DNA from: Nitrospira sp.
GTDB taxonomy: Bacteria; Nitrospirota; Thermodesulfovibrionia; UBA6902
Direction of reading: 5' to 3'
Assembly: GCA_016784355.1 (NCBI GenBank)
Contig: JADHUV010000007.1
Span: 1 to 64,000, forward strand
Length of the DNA: 64,000 bases
Made by a program: the position numbers and the translations under genes
Shown here: positions 25,548 through 36,561 of the stretch, piece by piece
Position numbering within the stretch: position 1 is the stretch's first letter
Layout of the letters: the number at the start of each line of letters is the position of its first letter
Notes under the pieces: model-generated
Database searches by the model: none
Seen by the model: the letters and a program-made list of their open reading frames with translations, nothing else
Told to the model about the DNA's origin: nothing

Positions 25548-26357
25548 CTATAAAGACAACAGCGCAGGAATAAGTTCCTCATGCCTCGATATAATTTTTT
25601 TAAACATCTCAACCATGCCTCTTGCCAGGACATAGACTGAGTGAGAATCAAGATAGCGGCTCGTCGAGCTGTCCAGGAGGATCCGGAGTTTTGATTCGAA
25701 CTGATCTTCAGGCCTCCAGTAAAGAATCAGAAAAGGCACTCTGGGCAGAGGATGAATAACTCGGGCATAGTCCGCGCTAAAGCCTTTTGCGGGGGAACTT
25801 CCGAAGATTTCAAGGAGATTGAAAAAAAGATCCGTGTGGGCATCAGCAAGCTGCCTCATCGGATCCTCGCATCGTCTTTGTATATATTGTTCCATAGTCA
25901 AGCCGCCGGGAAGCTCCTCAAAAGCTACCCATTTACCCGTCAAACCCCCGCTTCCTCCGGCCAGTATATATTTTAGCAAAGGCATCACAACCCATTGGTT
26001 TATATGGATCTGGGACTTGATCTCACCGAAAGGGGTTATGAGGAATTCCTTTCCGAAACACCTTATCTGCAGGTCATCTCCTTTAATTTCTGCTCCCAGT
26101 CCCTCGGCAATCAAGCTGAAGTTCATTCCCTCAATTGCCTTTTTCATCGGGGCAATAGTCAATGCCAGATCTTCATCCTGATCTCTTGTAATCACGTGCC
26201 CCGCAAGTCTTTCAAACTGCTCTTTGCTTATAAACGGGCAGTCCTGCAGTAAACTATTTTCATTCGTAACGGCTAATGCAAAAGCCATACAGGTGGGCAG
26301 TCCGCACTTTCTGCAGTTTGATTTATTTAGAATTTTATAAATATCTATGTGGTTCAT
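25548..26357 (-). CDS. DUF3786 protein with N-terminal 4Fe-4S motif
   Basis: The 269-residue protein starts with a cluster-binding motif, NCRKCGLPTCMAFALAV followed by DCPF, the four-cysteine arrangement seen in the corrinoid iron-sulfur protein gamma subunit and in nitrogenase-like partners. The rest is a DUF3786 domain (IRCFGKEFLITPFGEI; YILAGGSGGLTGKWVAFEELPGG; PFLILYWRPEDQFESKLRILLD). Families of this kind are typical of anaerobes using corrinoid or C1 chemistry. Function is unknown, and it stands as a single gene. Confidence 0.85.
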   Translation of the reverse strand: MNHIDIYKILNKSNCRKCGLPTCMAFALAVTNENSLLQDCPFISKEQFERLAGHVITRDQDEDLALTIAPMKKAIEGMNFSLIAEGLGAEIKGDDLQIRCFGKEFLITPFGEIKSQIHINQWVVMPLLKYILAGGSGGLTGKWVAFEELPGGLTMEQYIQRRCEDPMRQLADAHTDLFFNLLEIFGSSPAKGFSADYARVIHPLPRVPFLILYWRPEDQFESKLRILLDSSTSRYLDSHSVYVLARGMVEMFKKIISRHEELIPALLSL

Positions 26358-26456
26358 ATTTAATAGGTATCACCTGTTGTTTTCATATTATATCTGATGT
26401 GAAGAGTGAATAATATTCTCATCTACAGATGCCTTCGAATGCGAGGGGAAAGGAGG

Positions 26457-27389
26457 TCAGTTTTGCAGGGTTACCAGAAAACTCAGACCGGTTTCATCTT
26501 TTGTAATTGCCATAACACTTTCAGAAAATCCCGCATCAGTAACAAGTTTGCGGAGCCCTTCTTCTGTCCTGTAATTCAGGCGCCAGTCTGCAAGCTGCTC
26601 CATCCACACTCTGAAAGGATTGTTGTCAACGACATTTGTAAAAAATAGTCTGCCGCCCGGTTTAAGCATAGAGAGTTTTACATGTTTAAGAAAAAAGGCG
26701 ATATGCTTATCCGACATGTGATCAAACAGGCCACCTGTCACTATAAGATCGAAAGGGCCCAGGGCTTCGACTTTTCTGATTGCCTGTATAATATTGCCAC
26801 TAATAAATTGCACGCCTGCAATGTCAGCCAGGCGGTCGCCTGAGAGCTTCAGGGCATCGTCATCTATATCATTGATAACCAATTCAAGCGGCTTTTCAAT
26901 AATGAATTCCTTGATATCCATTATATCCCTGCATCCGCCGCACCCGACCGAAAGAATTTTCACGGGGCGCTCGTTATTCAGGACGGCATCCAGTATAATC
27001 CTCGATTGTGTGTGCAGTTTATTTCTGTGCTGCTGTGCGATTGCGGAGTTAAGGGCATACTCTTCTATGAAATACTCTACAGTGCCGTATAGCGATTTAT
27101 TTTCAAGGCTGCATATGTACTCAACCGTCTCAAAGTCGCCAGGATACTGCCTGGGCCATTCCTGAAGCCGTTTTACAAATACAGACCTGCTGTGCAGTTC
27201 TCTTGCCGGGGCCACGGCTCTTGCTATCTCTTCTTCTGAACAGCCGTTTTTTTCAGCATCCAGGATTGTATAGCAAAGAGCATGCATAGCGGCCACAACC
27301 CTGTGGTACAGTTGATGACTGCCGTCCGTAATTTCGTCTTGCAGTGCCATTAATGCGGAAACGCTTTTATGTAAATTGTCCATTATCAA
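26457..27389 (-). CDS. class I SAM-dependent methyltransferase
   Basis: The 310-residue product has a helical N-terminal domain of about 125 residues, then a Rossmann methyltransferase with motif I ILSVGCGGCRDI (about 152-163), the acidic strand end NDIDDDALKLS, GPFDLIVTGGLFDHM and a LKPGGRLFFTNV post-motif. The layout resembles enzymes such as PhcB that methylate 3-hydroxy fatty acids for signalling, but the substrate cannot be read from the sequence. Start could be the third codon (MDN). Confidence 0.75.
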   Translation of the reverse strand: MIMDNLHKSVSALMALQDEITDGSHQLYHRVVAAMHALCYTILDAEKNGCSEEEIARAVAPARELHSRSVFVKRLQEWPRQYPGDFETVEYICSLENKSLYGTVEYFIEEYALNSAIAQQHRNKLHTQSRIILDAVLNNERPVKILSVGCGGCRDIMDIKEFIIEKPLELVINDIDDDALKLSGDRLADIAGVQFISGNIIQAIRKVEALGPFDLIVTGGLFDHMSDKHIAFFLKHVKLSMLKPGGRLFFTNVVDNNPFRVWMEQLADWRLNYRTEEGLRKLVTDAGFSESVMAITKDETGLSFLVTLQN

Positions 27390-27542
27390 TCAGGGTGCTG
27401 CAAAAATGAGTGAGATTATAAATAATTAAGCAGGCTTTTATATTATTACAGGTATCATTATTATTTCAATGGACAGGGCAAAAAGATCGAAAAGGGATAT
27501 ATTGCATAATATGAAATTAAGCGATACAATTCACCAAAAAGT

Positions 27543-27959
27543 ATGACTATATTTCCTTTATCAGCAAAATTTCTGATTTTCATTCATGTCTGCATATCTC
27601 TTGTGGGTCTAATAACTCATATTAAGCTTCACCCCGTGACGGAGAGCCTGTATTTTTTGTGGGCCTCGCCCATAAGCTTATTCAGCCTCGTGGTAATTTC
27701 CATGCTTTACACCAGGCCTTCGACGGTTGCGTGGGGGTATATGTTTAATGCAGGAACCATCATAATCGGTACTGTCGGCATGCTGTATTTTTTCCTGCTG
27801 AGTATTGAGCGCCCGATTGTTATTGCACATCTCCTTTCAGAATCACCGCTGCCCGGCATAATACTCTTATGGGTTAAGCTGCCGCTCGCCCATCTTATAC
27901 TTAACAAAATGAAGCCTATTGAAAAAAGAGTTCAGGAAAGCAAGTGCAAAGAGGCATAG
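27543..27959 (+). CDS. small four-helix membrane protein paired with a ferric-reductase-like gene
   Basis: A 138-residue membrane protein with four hydrophobic segments (about 8-24, 36-56, 66-88, 100-118) and several histidines in or near helices (IHVCISLVGLITHIKLH), which could bind haem. No family is recognised. Its end overlaps the next gene by 16 bases, so the two are translationally coupled and may form one membrane redox unit. Confidence 0.7.
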   Translation: MTIFPLSAKFLIFIHVCISLVGLITHIKLHPVTESLYFLWASPISLFSLVVISMLYTRPSTVAWGYMFNAGTIIIGTVGMLYFFLLSIERPIVIAHLLSESPLPGIILLWVKLPLAHLILNKMKPIEKRVQESKCKEA

Positions 27960-29320
27960 GAAAGTCCATAGACCTTCCCGAAGGCCTTTCTCCTTTTGCG
28001 AGAGTAGCGGGAGGCCTTGTACTTGCACTGCTGTTTTGTGCATTACTGCTCGGCGCGGCCTCTATTCCGTTTGTGTATGAGAAGGGCTCCATCCTGTATA
28101 AGTTCGGAGCGGATAAAGTTTTTTTGCGTGCAGGCAAGGTGGTCGGGATCTCGGCGGCTGTGCTCCTTTTACTTCAACTGGTTTTAAGCGGCCGGATCAA
28201 GGTTTTGGACAGGATATTTGCGCTTAACCGTCTATATAGATTTCACCGTATTAATGCCGTTGTATTAAGCGTGCTCGCGCTGCTGCATCCGCTCCTTGTA
28301 TTTGCGCCGGAGGATTTAAGAAGTTTCCCGCTGCAGCTGCAGTACTGGCCTGAGATGCTCGGTGCGGTCTTGCTCATACTAATAGCGCTTCTTAGTGCAA
28401 CCGCATTGTGGAGAATTTTTCTGGAGTTTAATTTTCAGCGCTGGCTGGTCTTTCACAGGGGCGCGGCCTTTATTGCGGTTGTGATGCTAATTTTTCATAT
28501 CCTCTATGGCAGCGAGGTCTTTGAAACCGGCACACCCCGAATGATCGTATTGCTGACAGCGGGTGCATATATGTCACTTTTTTTACGAGTCAAACTCAAA
28601 CCGCTGTTTGCAAGGATGCAGCCTTTTGCCGTTTCAAAGGTAATGATGGCGGGCAAAGATGCAGTAATGGTTGAGGTCGTTGCGAGCGGCCGGAAGACCT
28701 TTCAATATGCTCCAGGTCAATTCGTTTTTATAACATTTAAATCCGGGGCGCTTTCTGGCGAGGAGCACCCCTTTACAATATCCTCTTCTCCGACGCGCCC
28801 GGAAAACCTGCAGTTTACCATCAGGTGCAGCGGCGACTGGACCTCCATGCTGACATTACTCCGGCCGGGTGAGAAGGCATATATTGACGGCCCCTACGGC
28901 AGGTTCAGTTACAGGCTTATGCAGGGCTATGAGGAATACATCATGATAGCCGGCGGCATAGGCATCACTCCAATGCTCAGCATGATACGACATATGGCTG
29001 ATTGCAGGGCCAATGTGAAGATAACGCTTCTATGGAGTAACCGTACACTTCAGGATGTGGTATATGCCGCTGAGCTAATAGAGCTGGAGCGCCGGTTAAG
29101 TGGGTTGAGGATTATTCACATTATTACACGCGGCCCTGACGGTACTTCTACCGGAGACAGGCTGAATCGTGAGAGACTGCAATCAGGACTCTCAGGATGC
29201 AGTCGTGAAGTTCCGGCGTTTATTTGCGGACCTGACAGGATGATGCAGGAGGTCAGGCAGTCTCTTGTTTCCATGGGTTATCACAGGGGGCGTATTTTTA
29301 CTGAGCGTTTCGGATTGTAG
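27944..29320 (+). CDS. ferric-reductase-like transmembrane flavoprotein
   Basis: The 458-residue product combines a six-helix ferric-reductase/NOX-type membrane domain (about 20-215) with a C-terminal FAD/NAD(P) reductase module. Haem-ligand candidates lie in FHRINAVVLSVLALLHP and FHRGAAFIAVVMLIFH. The FAD motif is HPFTISSSPT and the nucleotide region starts IAGGIGITPMLSMI, ending ICGPDRMMQEV and the closing ERF. It would pass electrons from cytosolic NAD(P)H across the membrane to ferric iron or another acceptor. It is coupled to the small membrane protein upstream and followed by yceI. Confidence 0.87.
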   Translation: MQRGIGKSIDLPEGLSPFARVAGGLVLALLFCALLLGAASIPFVYEKGSILYKFGADKVFLRAGKVVGISAAVLLLLQLVLSGRIKVLDRIFALNRLYRFHRINAVVLSVLALLHPLLVFAPEDLRSFPLQLQYWPEMLGAVLLILIALLSATALWRIFLEFNFQRWLVFHRGAAFIAVVMLIFHILYGSEVFETGTPRMIVLLTAGAYMSLFLRVKLKPLFARMQPFAVSKVMMAGKDAVMVEVVASGRKTFQYAPGQFVFITFKSGALSGEEHPFTISSSPTRPENLQFTIRCSGDWTSMLTLLRPGEKAYIDGPYGRFSYRLMQGYEEYIMIAGGIGITPMLSMIRHMADCRANVKITLLWSNRTLQDVVYAAELIELERRLSGLRIIHIITRGPDGTSTGDRLNRERLQSGLSGCSREVPAFICGPDRMMQEVRQSLVSMGYHRGRIFTERFGL

Positions 29321-29402
29321 TATGCAGATATGAAAACTTATGATATTATTTCAAAACAATACAGATATGCTCAATATAATTTTCTATAACAGGAGGTGTT
29401 AC

Positions 29403-29999
29403 ATGATGAAGAGATTATTTTTTATTGTCGTGGCCGTCATGATCAGCTTAATAGGGGCCGGACAGTCCTTTGCCGCCAATGAGTTGTCTTTTGATTCGGC
29501 ACACTCGCGATTCTATTTTACAATAAACCATATATTTTCAAAGGTCATCGGTCATTTCGAGGAATTTTCAGGCACAATTATGTTTGATCCTGACAATCTT
29601 GCTGCCAGCCGAATGGACATTGATATTGAGGCCAAGAGTATTGATACTGATATTCGCAAGAGAGATAATCATCTACGCTCTGAAGATTTTTTTGAGGTCA
29701 ATAAATACCCGCTCATTACCTTTAGGAGTAAGCGCATTTCTCACCTTGGAGGTAATCAGTATGAGGTCAAGGGCGAGTTTACGATAAAGGATGTGAAAAA
29801 GACGGTGACACTGCCGCTTACCTACTTCGGAACGAAGGATAACCCGTTTAATAAAGACCAGCTTGTAGTAGGTTTTGAGGTAAATCTAACGATTGACCGC
29901 CTGCAATATAATGTGGGCAGCGGCAAGTTTTACAATCTCGGAGTAGCCGGCAAGGACGTTGACATCCTGGTCTCTCTGGAAATGTTTAGTGATAAATAA
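29403..29999 (+). CDS. YceI-family periplasmic lipid-binding protein
   Basis: A protein of about 198 residues with a signal peptide (MMKRLFFIVVAVMIS...SFAAN) and the YceI lipocalin-like barrel: LSFDSAHSRFYFTINH, MDIDIEAKSIDTDI, RDNHLRSEDFFEVNKYP and a DILVSLE ending. YceI proteins bind polyisoprenoid or amide lipids in the periplasm. I use the ATG at 29403, eight bases after AGGAGG, not the open frame beginning at 29340. Confidence 0.92.
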   Translation: MMKRLFFIVVAVMISLIGAGQSFAANELSFDSAHSRFYFTINHIFSKVIGHFEEFSGTIMFDPDNLAASRMDIDIEAKSIDTDIRKRDNHLRSEDFFEVNKYPLITFRSKRISHLGGNQYEVKGEFTIKDVKKTVTLPLTYFGTKDNPFNKDQLVVGFEVNLTIDRLQYNVGSGKFYNLGVAGKDVDILVSLEMFSDK

Positions 30000-30001
30000 A
30001 C

Positions 30002-30029
30002 AAAAGACCGGCCTAACGACCGGTCTTTT
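30002..30029. terminator. bidirectional terminator
   Basis: AAAAGACCGG (30002-30011) and CCGGTCTTTT (30020-30029) form a 10-bp stem with T-runs on both strands. It separates the converging yceI and citrate synthase genes. Confidence 0.9.
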
Positions 30030-30047
30030 GTTTGATAAACTTATTGA

Positions 30048-31379
30048 CTATCGATTTTGTAACGGGACATAACTGCTTGAGCCTGAGAGAGAAGATATGT
30101 ATGAAGGGCGCATCAGGCGACCCTGTAAAATTTCCTCAATTCTATGAGCCGCCCAGCCTGTAACTCTAGCCATAGCAAAGATCGGGGTGTAAAGTTCTTT
30201 AGGTATGCCAAGCATGCTGTAGACAAAGCCGGAATAAAAATCCACATTCGGGCAGACTTTTTTCCCCTTCTTTTTGTTTATTATGCCTACCGCCAATTTC
30301 GATACTTTATCGTAAAGATGGTATTCATCAAGGCGCCCTGCCCTTTCCGCTAGCATATAAGCCTTCTTTTTCAGTATAGGCTCCCTGGGATCAGATACGG
30401 TATATACCGCATGGCCCATACCGTAGATCTTGCCTGAACCGTCATGCTGTTTCTTATCAAGAACGTCCGTCAGGTATGCTGATATTTCTTTGTCATCTGT
30501 CCAGTCTTTAAGCTTGGCCTTCATATCATCCATCATATCGATAACCGCTTCGGAGGCACCGCCGTGCAGATATCCTGACAAAGAGGCTATCCCCGCACAG
30601 ATAGCCATATATGTGTCTGTCTGAGTAGAGGATACGGTCCTGACGCTGAATGTCGAGTTGTTACCTCCTCCATGTTCTGCGTGCAGAATTAAGGCGATAT
30701 CAAATATTGCAGCTGCTTCTTTATCAGGGATCTTTCCATTTAGCATGTATAGAAAATTCTCTGCAGTGGATAATGCAGGATCCGGTTCAAGCAGCATAGG
30801 CTCCTCATCTTCTCCTACACAGTTCACATTATAGTTATATGCAATAATGGTCGGAAATTTTGCAATCAGGTCAACACATTGACTGGTGACATCTGAGATA
30901 TCGGTTGATTTAGGGTTTTTATCAAAGCGGTGCAGCGAGGATACCACTCCGTGAAGTGCGCCCATCTGGTCATCATTTTTTGAAGTGAATTGCAGAATCT
31001 TCTTGGCTGTTTCAGGCAGTGCCCTTCTTGACGACAACTCAGCAGAGAAGCCTTCCAAATCTTCTACGGTCGGCAGTTCGCCTGTCAAAAGCATATACGC
31101 TGTCTCTTCAAAACCGAACCTGTTATCCTGTTCAACGTTTTCTACTATATCCTTTACATTGTATCCGCAGTAGATTAACTGGCCAGGGATGGCAACATCC
31201 TGTCCTTTTTCATTTTTACCATATCCAAGAACCTGCCCCTTGCTGGTAATTCCAGCCACTACCCCTTTGCCATTAAGATTTCTCAGGCCAAGTTTTACGT
31301 TCTTTTTCTTGACGATTTCCATATCAAGACCATCATGCTCAAGCTCTAGACGTATTATTTTTTCCAGTAAATTTTCCAT
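30048..31379 (-). CDS. citrate synthase
   Basis: A product of about 443 residues condensing acetyl-CoA and oxaloacetate. Citrate synthase blocks are present: the AEHGGGNNSTFSVRTVSST segment with the first catalytic histidine, the CoA-binding GYLHGGASEAVIDMM, the second histidine in YGMGHAVYTVSDPRE, and NVDFYSGFVYSMLGIP with the catalytic aspartate. The N-terminal 70 residues are longer than in the archaeal-type enzymes. A 2-methylcitrate synthase role cannot be excluded. The ATG at 31379 follows CAGGAGGGA. Confidence 0.92.
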   Translation of the reverse strand: MENLLEKIIRLELEHDGLDMEIVKKKNVKLGLRNLNGKGVVAGITSKGQVLGYGKNEKGQDVAIPGQLIYCGYNVKDIVENVEQDNRFGFEETAYMLLTGELPTVEDLEGFSAELSSRRALPETAKKILQFTSKNDDQMGALHGVVSSLHRFDKNPKSTDISDVTSQCVDLIAKFPTIIAYNYNVNCVGEDEEPMLLEPDPALSTAENFLYMLNGKIPDKEAAAIFDIALILHAEHGGGNNSTFSVRTVSSTQTDTYMAICAGIASLSGYLHGGASEAVIDMMDDMKAKLKDWTDDKEISAYLTDVLDKKQHDGSGKIYGMGHAVYTVSDPREPILKKKAYMLAERAGRLDEYHLYDKVSKLAVGIINKKKGKKVCPNVDFYSGFVYSMLGIPKELYTPIFAMARVTGWAAHRIEEILQGRLMRPSYISSLSGSSSYVPLQNR

Positions 31380-31687
31380 GTTCCCTCCTGAAGATATCAT
31401 CTGCATGCATTAATAAAATGCATAGATAACATTTTGCACTTACTTGTTGTAATTAGTTTCCGTTTGCAAAAGTGATTGAAATGTCCTTATTTATTCAATA
31501 GTACATTCCGGCATTTATATACTCATCACGAATGACCTGAGCAAGAGTACGGCATTTAATGATTATGAGCAAAATAGTATAGCATTTGTGGTCATTTTTG
31601 TGCATTCAAGCTTGAGCAATCAAAAATTACATAAAAATGCTCCCTGCGTTCACACTGTAACATCCTGTCCTCCCCTCTAAGCATCCT

Positions 31688-31710
31688 ACATTAATGTCGA
31701 ACATTAATGT
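31688..31710. promoter_or_regulatory. palindromic operator (type ACA-N4-TGT-CGA-ACA-N4-TGT)
   Basis: Two copies of the palindrome ACATTAATGT are separated by CGA, forming a perfect 10+3+10 inverted repeat. A site with the same build and 19 of 23 identical bases lies in the nifH-nifA spacer (48727-48749). Here it is centred about 103 bases upstream of the predicted sigma-54 start for the Fis-like gene, where an enhancer site would lie. The cognate protein is unknown. Confidence 0.65.
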
Positions 31711-31723
31711 CTTATACCAAACA
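31708..31723. promoter_or_regulatory. candidate NifA upstream activator site TGT-N10-ACA
   Basis: TGT (31708-31710) and ACA (31721-31723) with exactly ten bases between match the classical NifA enhancer. It lies 79-94 bases upstream of the predicted transcription start, a usual distance. It shares its TGT with the palindromic operator, so both factors might compete. A short pattern like this can also occur by chance. Confidence 0.5.
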
Positions 31724-31775
31724 AATAGGGAGATATAAATTAGCATGAATATCAATATTTCAATAAGTTACGCCC

Positions 31776-31791
31776 TGGCACGCATTTCGCT
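31776..31791 (+). promoter_or_regulatory. sigma-54 promoter of the Fis-like gene
   Basis: TGGCACGCATTTCGCT fits the -24/-12 consensus TGGCACRNNNNTTGCW with one mismatch (TCGC for TTGC). Transcription should start near 31802, only four bases before the ATG at 31806, which would give a nearly leaderless message. Confidence 0.65.
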
Positions 31792-31805
31792 AATAGAAGA
31801 GTACT

Positions 31806-31994
31806 ATGGTGTTACTGAAAAAGGAAATAGAGGCTTATGAAAAGGAAACAATCATGACAGCATTGAAAGAATGCGGCTGGGTACAGTCAGCAGCTGCAAG
31901 GCAAATAGGTATTAGTGAAAGAACAATGAGGTACAAGATTAAAAAATACGGCATTGAAAAGGGAGGTGTGTCTACTTCAGAAAAACAGCAGTAA
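31806..31994 (+). CDS. stand-alone Fis-type helix-turn-helix protein (NifA C-terminal-domain-like)
   Basis: A 62-residue protein that is only a Fis-type DNA-binding domain: LKECGWVQSAAARQIGISERTMRYKIKKYGI. It closely resembles the C-terminus of the NifA encoded at 48946 (NGWVQARAARELGITQRQIGYKIKKYGI), so it could bind the same sites without carrying the AAA+ activator domain. It may be a DNA-binding antagonist or helper of NifA, or the remnant of a lost enhancer-binding protein. It is the first gene before the porin-amt-glnB genes and has its own sigma-54 promoter. AGAAGAG lies before the ATG but would be mostly outside a message starting at 31802. Confidence 0.8.
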   Translation: MVLLKKEIEAYEKETIMTALKECGWVQSAAARQIGISERTMRYKIKKYGIEKGGVSTSEKQQ

Positions 31995-32034
31995 CAAAAC
32001 AGTTATTTATAAACACTAAAAACAGGAGAAGAAG

Positions 32035-32802
32035 ATGAAGAAGATATTGAGTATTACAGCGGTTATCATGGTTATGGCGGCATTTTTTGTTGCAGCGCCA
32101 GTAAAGGCAGAAGAAGGCCCGGCAGTATCAGGCAGTGCCGGTGCAGATTTTATGAGTCATTATATATGGAGGGGCCAGAGACTCAGTGACGGATTTGTTA
32201 TTCAGCCTACAGTAGGCATTACCTATGGCGGCTTTGGTGCAAATATCTGGTCAAACTGGGACGATACAGTTGCCGGTCTTACTGACGGCGGAGTGACAGA
32301 GACTGATTACACCCTTAACTATACCTTTGCTAAGGACAAGTTCGGGTTTGATATCGGACTTATTTTCTATACCTTCAAGGGCGGCGGCGATACACAGGAA
32401 GTCTATGCGGCAGTTAGTTATGACACCCTTCTTTCTCCTTCAGTGGCTGTATACTGGGATTTTGATGAAGGTGACGGCGGTTTCATCTCGGCCTCAATCG
32501 GACACTCCCTGCCTCTTCCCGGCGGAATGGCGCTTGACCTGGGAGCATCAGCGAGTATGAATCTGGATCATGCCTACCTGGGCACAGATTCAGCGGGTAA
32601 GACGTTTACTGATCTATATAATGCTGACATAAAGGCCTCAATGACCATTCCGGTTACAAAGAACATATCGGTCACGCCTATGGTAGCGGCAAGCATGTCT
32701 CTCAGTGATGATGCTGAGGCAGCCCTTAAGGGTCTTGATGCAACAGGCCAGGCCGATGACAGCTATGTATACGGCGGAGTAAATCTCTCGCTTAGTTTCT
32801 AA
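32035..32802 (+). CDS. TorF-family putative porin
   Basis: The 255-residue product has a signal peptide (residues 1-23, VKAEE) and the TorF outer-membrane signature: GSAGADFMSHYIWRGQRLSDG, alternating amphipathic strands throughout, and a final strand ending in LSLSF with terminal Phe, as recognised by the Bam machinery. It is located eight bases before amt and preceded by AGGAGAAG, so it probably lets ammonium or another nitrogen compound through the outer membrane. Channel specificity is inferred only from context. Confidence 0.85.
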   Translation: MKKILSITAVIMVMAAFFVAAPVKAEEGPAVSGSAGADFMSHYIWRGQRLSDGFVIQPTVGITYGGFGANIWSNWDDTVAGLTDGGVTETDYTLNYTFAKDKFGFDIGLIFYTFKGGGDTQEVYAAVSYDTLLSPSVAVYWDFDEGDGGFISASIGHSLPLPGGMALDLGASASMNLDHAYLGTDSAGKTFTDLYNADIKASMTIPVTKNISVTPMVAASMSLSDDAEAALKGLDATGQADDSYVYGGVNLSLSF

Positions 32803-32810
32803 AGGAGGTA

Positions 32811-34139
32811 GTGAAAATGAAAAAGCTGATTTTAATATTAATGACATTGATGCTGTTTCCGGCAGGTACTGCCTTTGCAGAAGAGACTGCAGCACCGACA
32901 CTGGGTCTGACGGTCAACAACCTGTGGATGATGGTGGCAACATTTCTTGTGTTCATCATGCACCTGGGCTTTGCCTCACTGGAGGCAGGCCTGACTCAGT
33001 CAAAAAATACCGTAAATATTCTGTTTAAAAACGTAATGGTGCCGGCAATAGGGCTTTTGACCTACGCATGGGTCGGCTTTAACCTGATGTATCCCGGTGC
33101 CTTTAACGGCGTTATAGGATTTGCAGGATTCGGTCTGCCCTTTCCAACGGTTGCAGGGGCCCTGGATCTGTCATACAATGCTAATTATACCTACTGGACG
33201 GATTTTCTCTTTCAGGGCATGTTTGCGGCGACTGCTGCCACGATAGTCTCCGGTGCTGTGGCTGAGAGGATTAAGCTAAACTCCTTTCTAGTGTTCGCAG
33301 CTGTCTTTGTAGGTCTTGTATATCCGGTTGTCGGCTCCTGGAAATGGGGCGGCGGTTGGCTTGATAAGCTTGGCTTTTATGATTTTGCAGGCTCTACTCT
33401 CGTTCACTCCGTGGGCGGTTGGGGTGCGCTGATTGGTGCTATCATGCTGGGCGCAAGGAAGGGCAAGTTTGCAAACGGCAGGACCAATCCCATACCGGGG
33501 CACAGTATGCCCCTTGCTACTATCGGGGTGTTTCTGCTCTGGCTTGGCTGGTTTGGATTTAATGGCGGCTCAGTTTTAAGTGCAGACCCGGCACTGGTTT
33601 CACTTACGCTGGTTACGACCTGCATTGCAGCAGCCGCAGGAATCGTAGGGGCCATGATCGTCTCATCAATGATTTCTAAAAAACCCGATCTTTCCATGGT
33701 CTTAAACGGATGTCTGGCCGGACTTGTGGGTATTACCGCTGGTGCTGATCAGATGGGCCTTGGTTCATCTTTCTGGATAGGTCTTATAGCCGGTGCAGTA
33801 GTAGTAGTCTCGGTTATGATGTTTGACAAGCTGAAAGTAGATGATCCTGTCGGTGCGATCTCTGTTCACCTTGTGTGCGGTGTATGGGGTACACTGGCAG
33901 TCGGACTTTTCGGAGCAAAGGCAGGCATGAAACAGCTTGGTGTGCAGCTGCTTGGAGTAGGCGCCTATGGTCTTGCAACTGCCCTGGCAGCGGTGCTGAT
34001 ATTCGGCATTATTAAGGCCACAATGGGACTGCGCGTCTCGGAAGAAGAGGAAGTTGAGGGTCTAGATCTAGGTGAGCACGGAATGGAGGCCTATCCTGAT
34101 CTGGGTCTCAGCGCCACTTCAAAGGGAATGGGGTTTTAA
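32811..34139 (+). CDS. amtB: ammonium transporter Amt (copy 1)
   Basis: A 442-residue Amt/Mep/Rh channel with an N-terminal signal (ending FAEET) and eleven helices. Family landmarks: the FLVFIMHLGFASLEAGLTQSKNT segment, the TDFLFQGMFAATAATIVSGAVAERIK pore region, VVGSWKWGGGWLDKLGFYDFAGSTLVHSVGG and AISVHLVCGVWGTLAVGLFG with twin-histidine positions. It imports ammonium and is blocked by P-II binding. The P-II gene follows 31 bases on, the standard amtB-glnK pair. GGAGG precedes the ATG. Confidence 0.95.
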   Translation: MKMKKLILILMTLMLFPAGTAFAEETAAPTLGLTVNNLWMMVATFLVFIMHLGFASLEAGLTQSKNTVNILFKNVMVPAIGLLTYAWVGFNLMYPGAFNGVIGFAGFGLPFPTVAGALDLSYNANYTYWTDFLFQGMFAATAATIVSGAVAERIKLNSFLVFAAVFVGLVYPVVGSWKWGGGWLDKLGFYDFAGSTLVHSVGGWGALIGAIMLGARKGKFANGRTNPIPGHSMPLATIGVFLLWLGWFGFNGGSVLSADPALVSLTLVTTCIAAAAGIVGAMIVSSMISKKPDLSMVLNGCLAGLVGITAGADQMGLGSSFWIGLIAGAVVVVSVMMFDKLKVDDPVGAISVHLVCGVWGTLAVGLFGAKAGMKQLGVQLLGVGAYGLATALAAVLIFGIIKATMGLRVSEEEEVEGLDLGEHGMEAYPDLGLSATSKGMGF

Positions 34140-34158
34140 AAAGCAGATATGCCAATAA

Positions 34159-34509
<351 letters not shown>

Positions 34510-34545
34510 ATGAATGTTCGCGATAAGCATTCATTTACTCCCTCC

Positions 34546-34573
34546 GCCGCCCCTGTCTGACAGCAGGGGCGGC
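34546..34573. terminator. GC-rich stem-loop after the first P-II gene
   Basis: GCCGCCCCTG (34546-34555) pairs with CAGGGGCGGC (34564-34573) around an eight-base loop. There is no T-run, so termination would need another factor, or the hairpin may protect the message end of the first amt-glnB unit. Confidence 0.5.
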
Positions 34574-34590
34574 CACTATAGTTAAATTGA

Positions 34591-36524
<1,934 letters not shown>

Positions 36525-36561
36525 AAAAATTACATGAATCTTAGAGCTGAGCAACGCAGAG

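Larger units (their letters stand above)
31380..31805. other. intergenic region between citrate synthase and the Fis-like gene
   Basis: This 426-base gap holds the citrate synthase promoter side (right of 31379, AT-rich, no box that I can name with confidence) and, from 31688 onward, the palindromic operator, the TGT-N10-ACA site and the sigma-54 promoter listed separately. Nothing else is seen between about 31420 and 31680. Confidence 0.6.

Noticed and set aside
25819-26252. plus-strand open frames opposite the DUF3786 gene
   Set aside because: Shadows of a gene with a clear iron-sulfur motif and domain match; no independent support.
31708-31723. taking every TGT-N10-ACA as a NifA site
   Set aside because: The pattern is short. 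I kept only the sites at proper distance before a sigma-54 promoter (31708 and 57188) and list the near-miss at 48618 only as weak.
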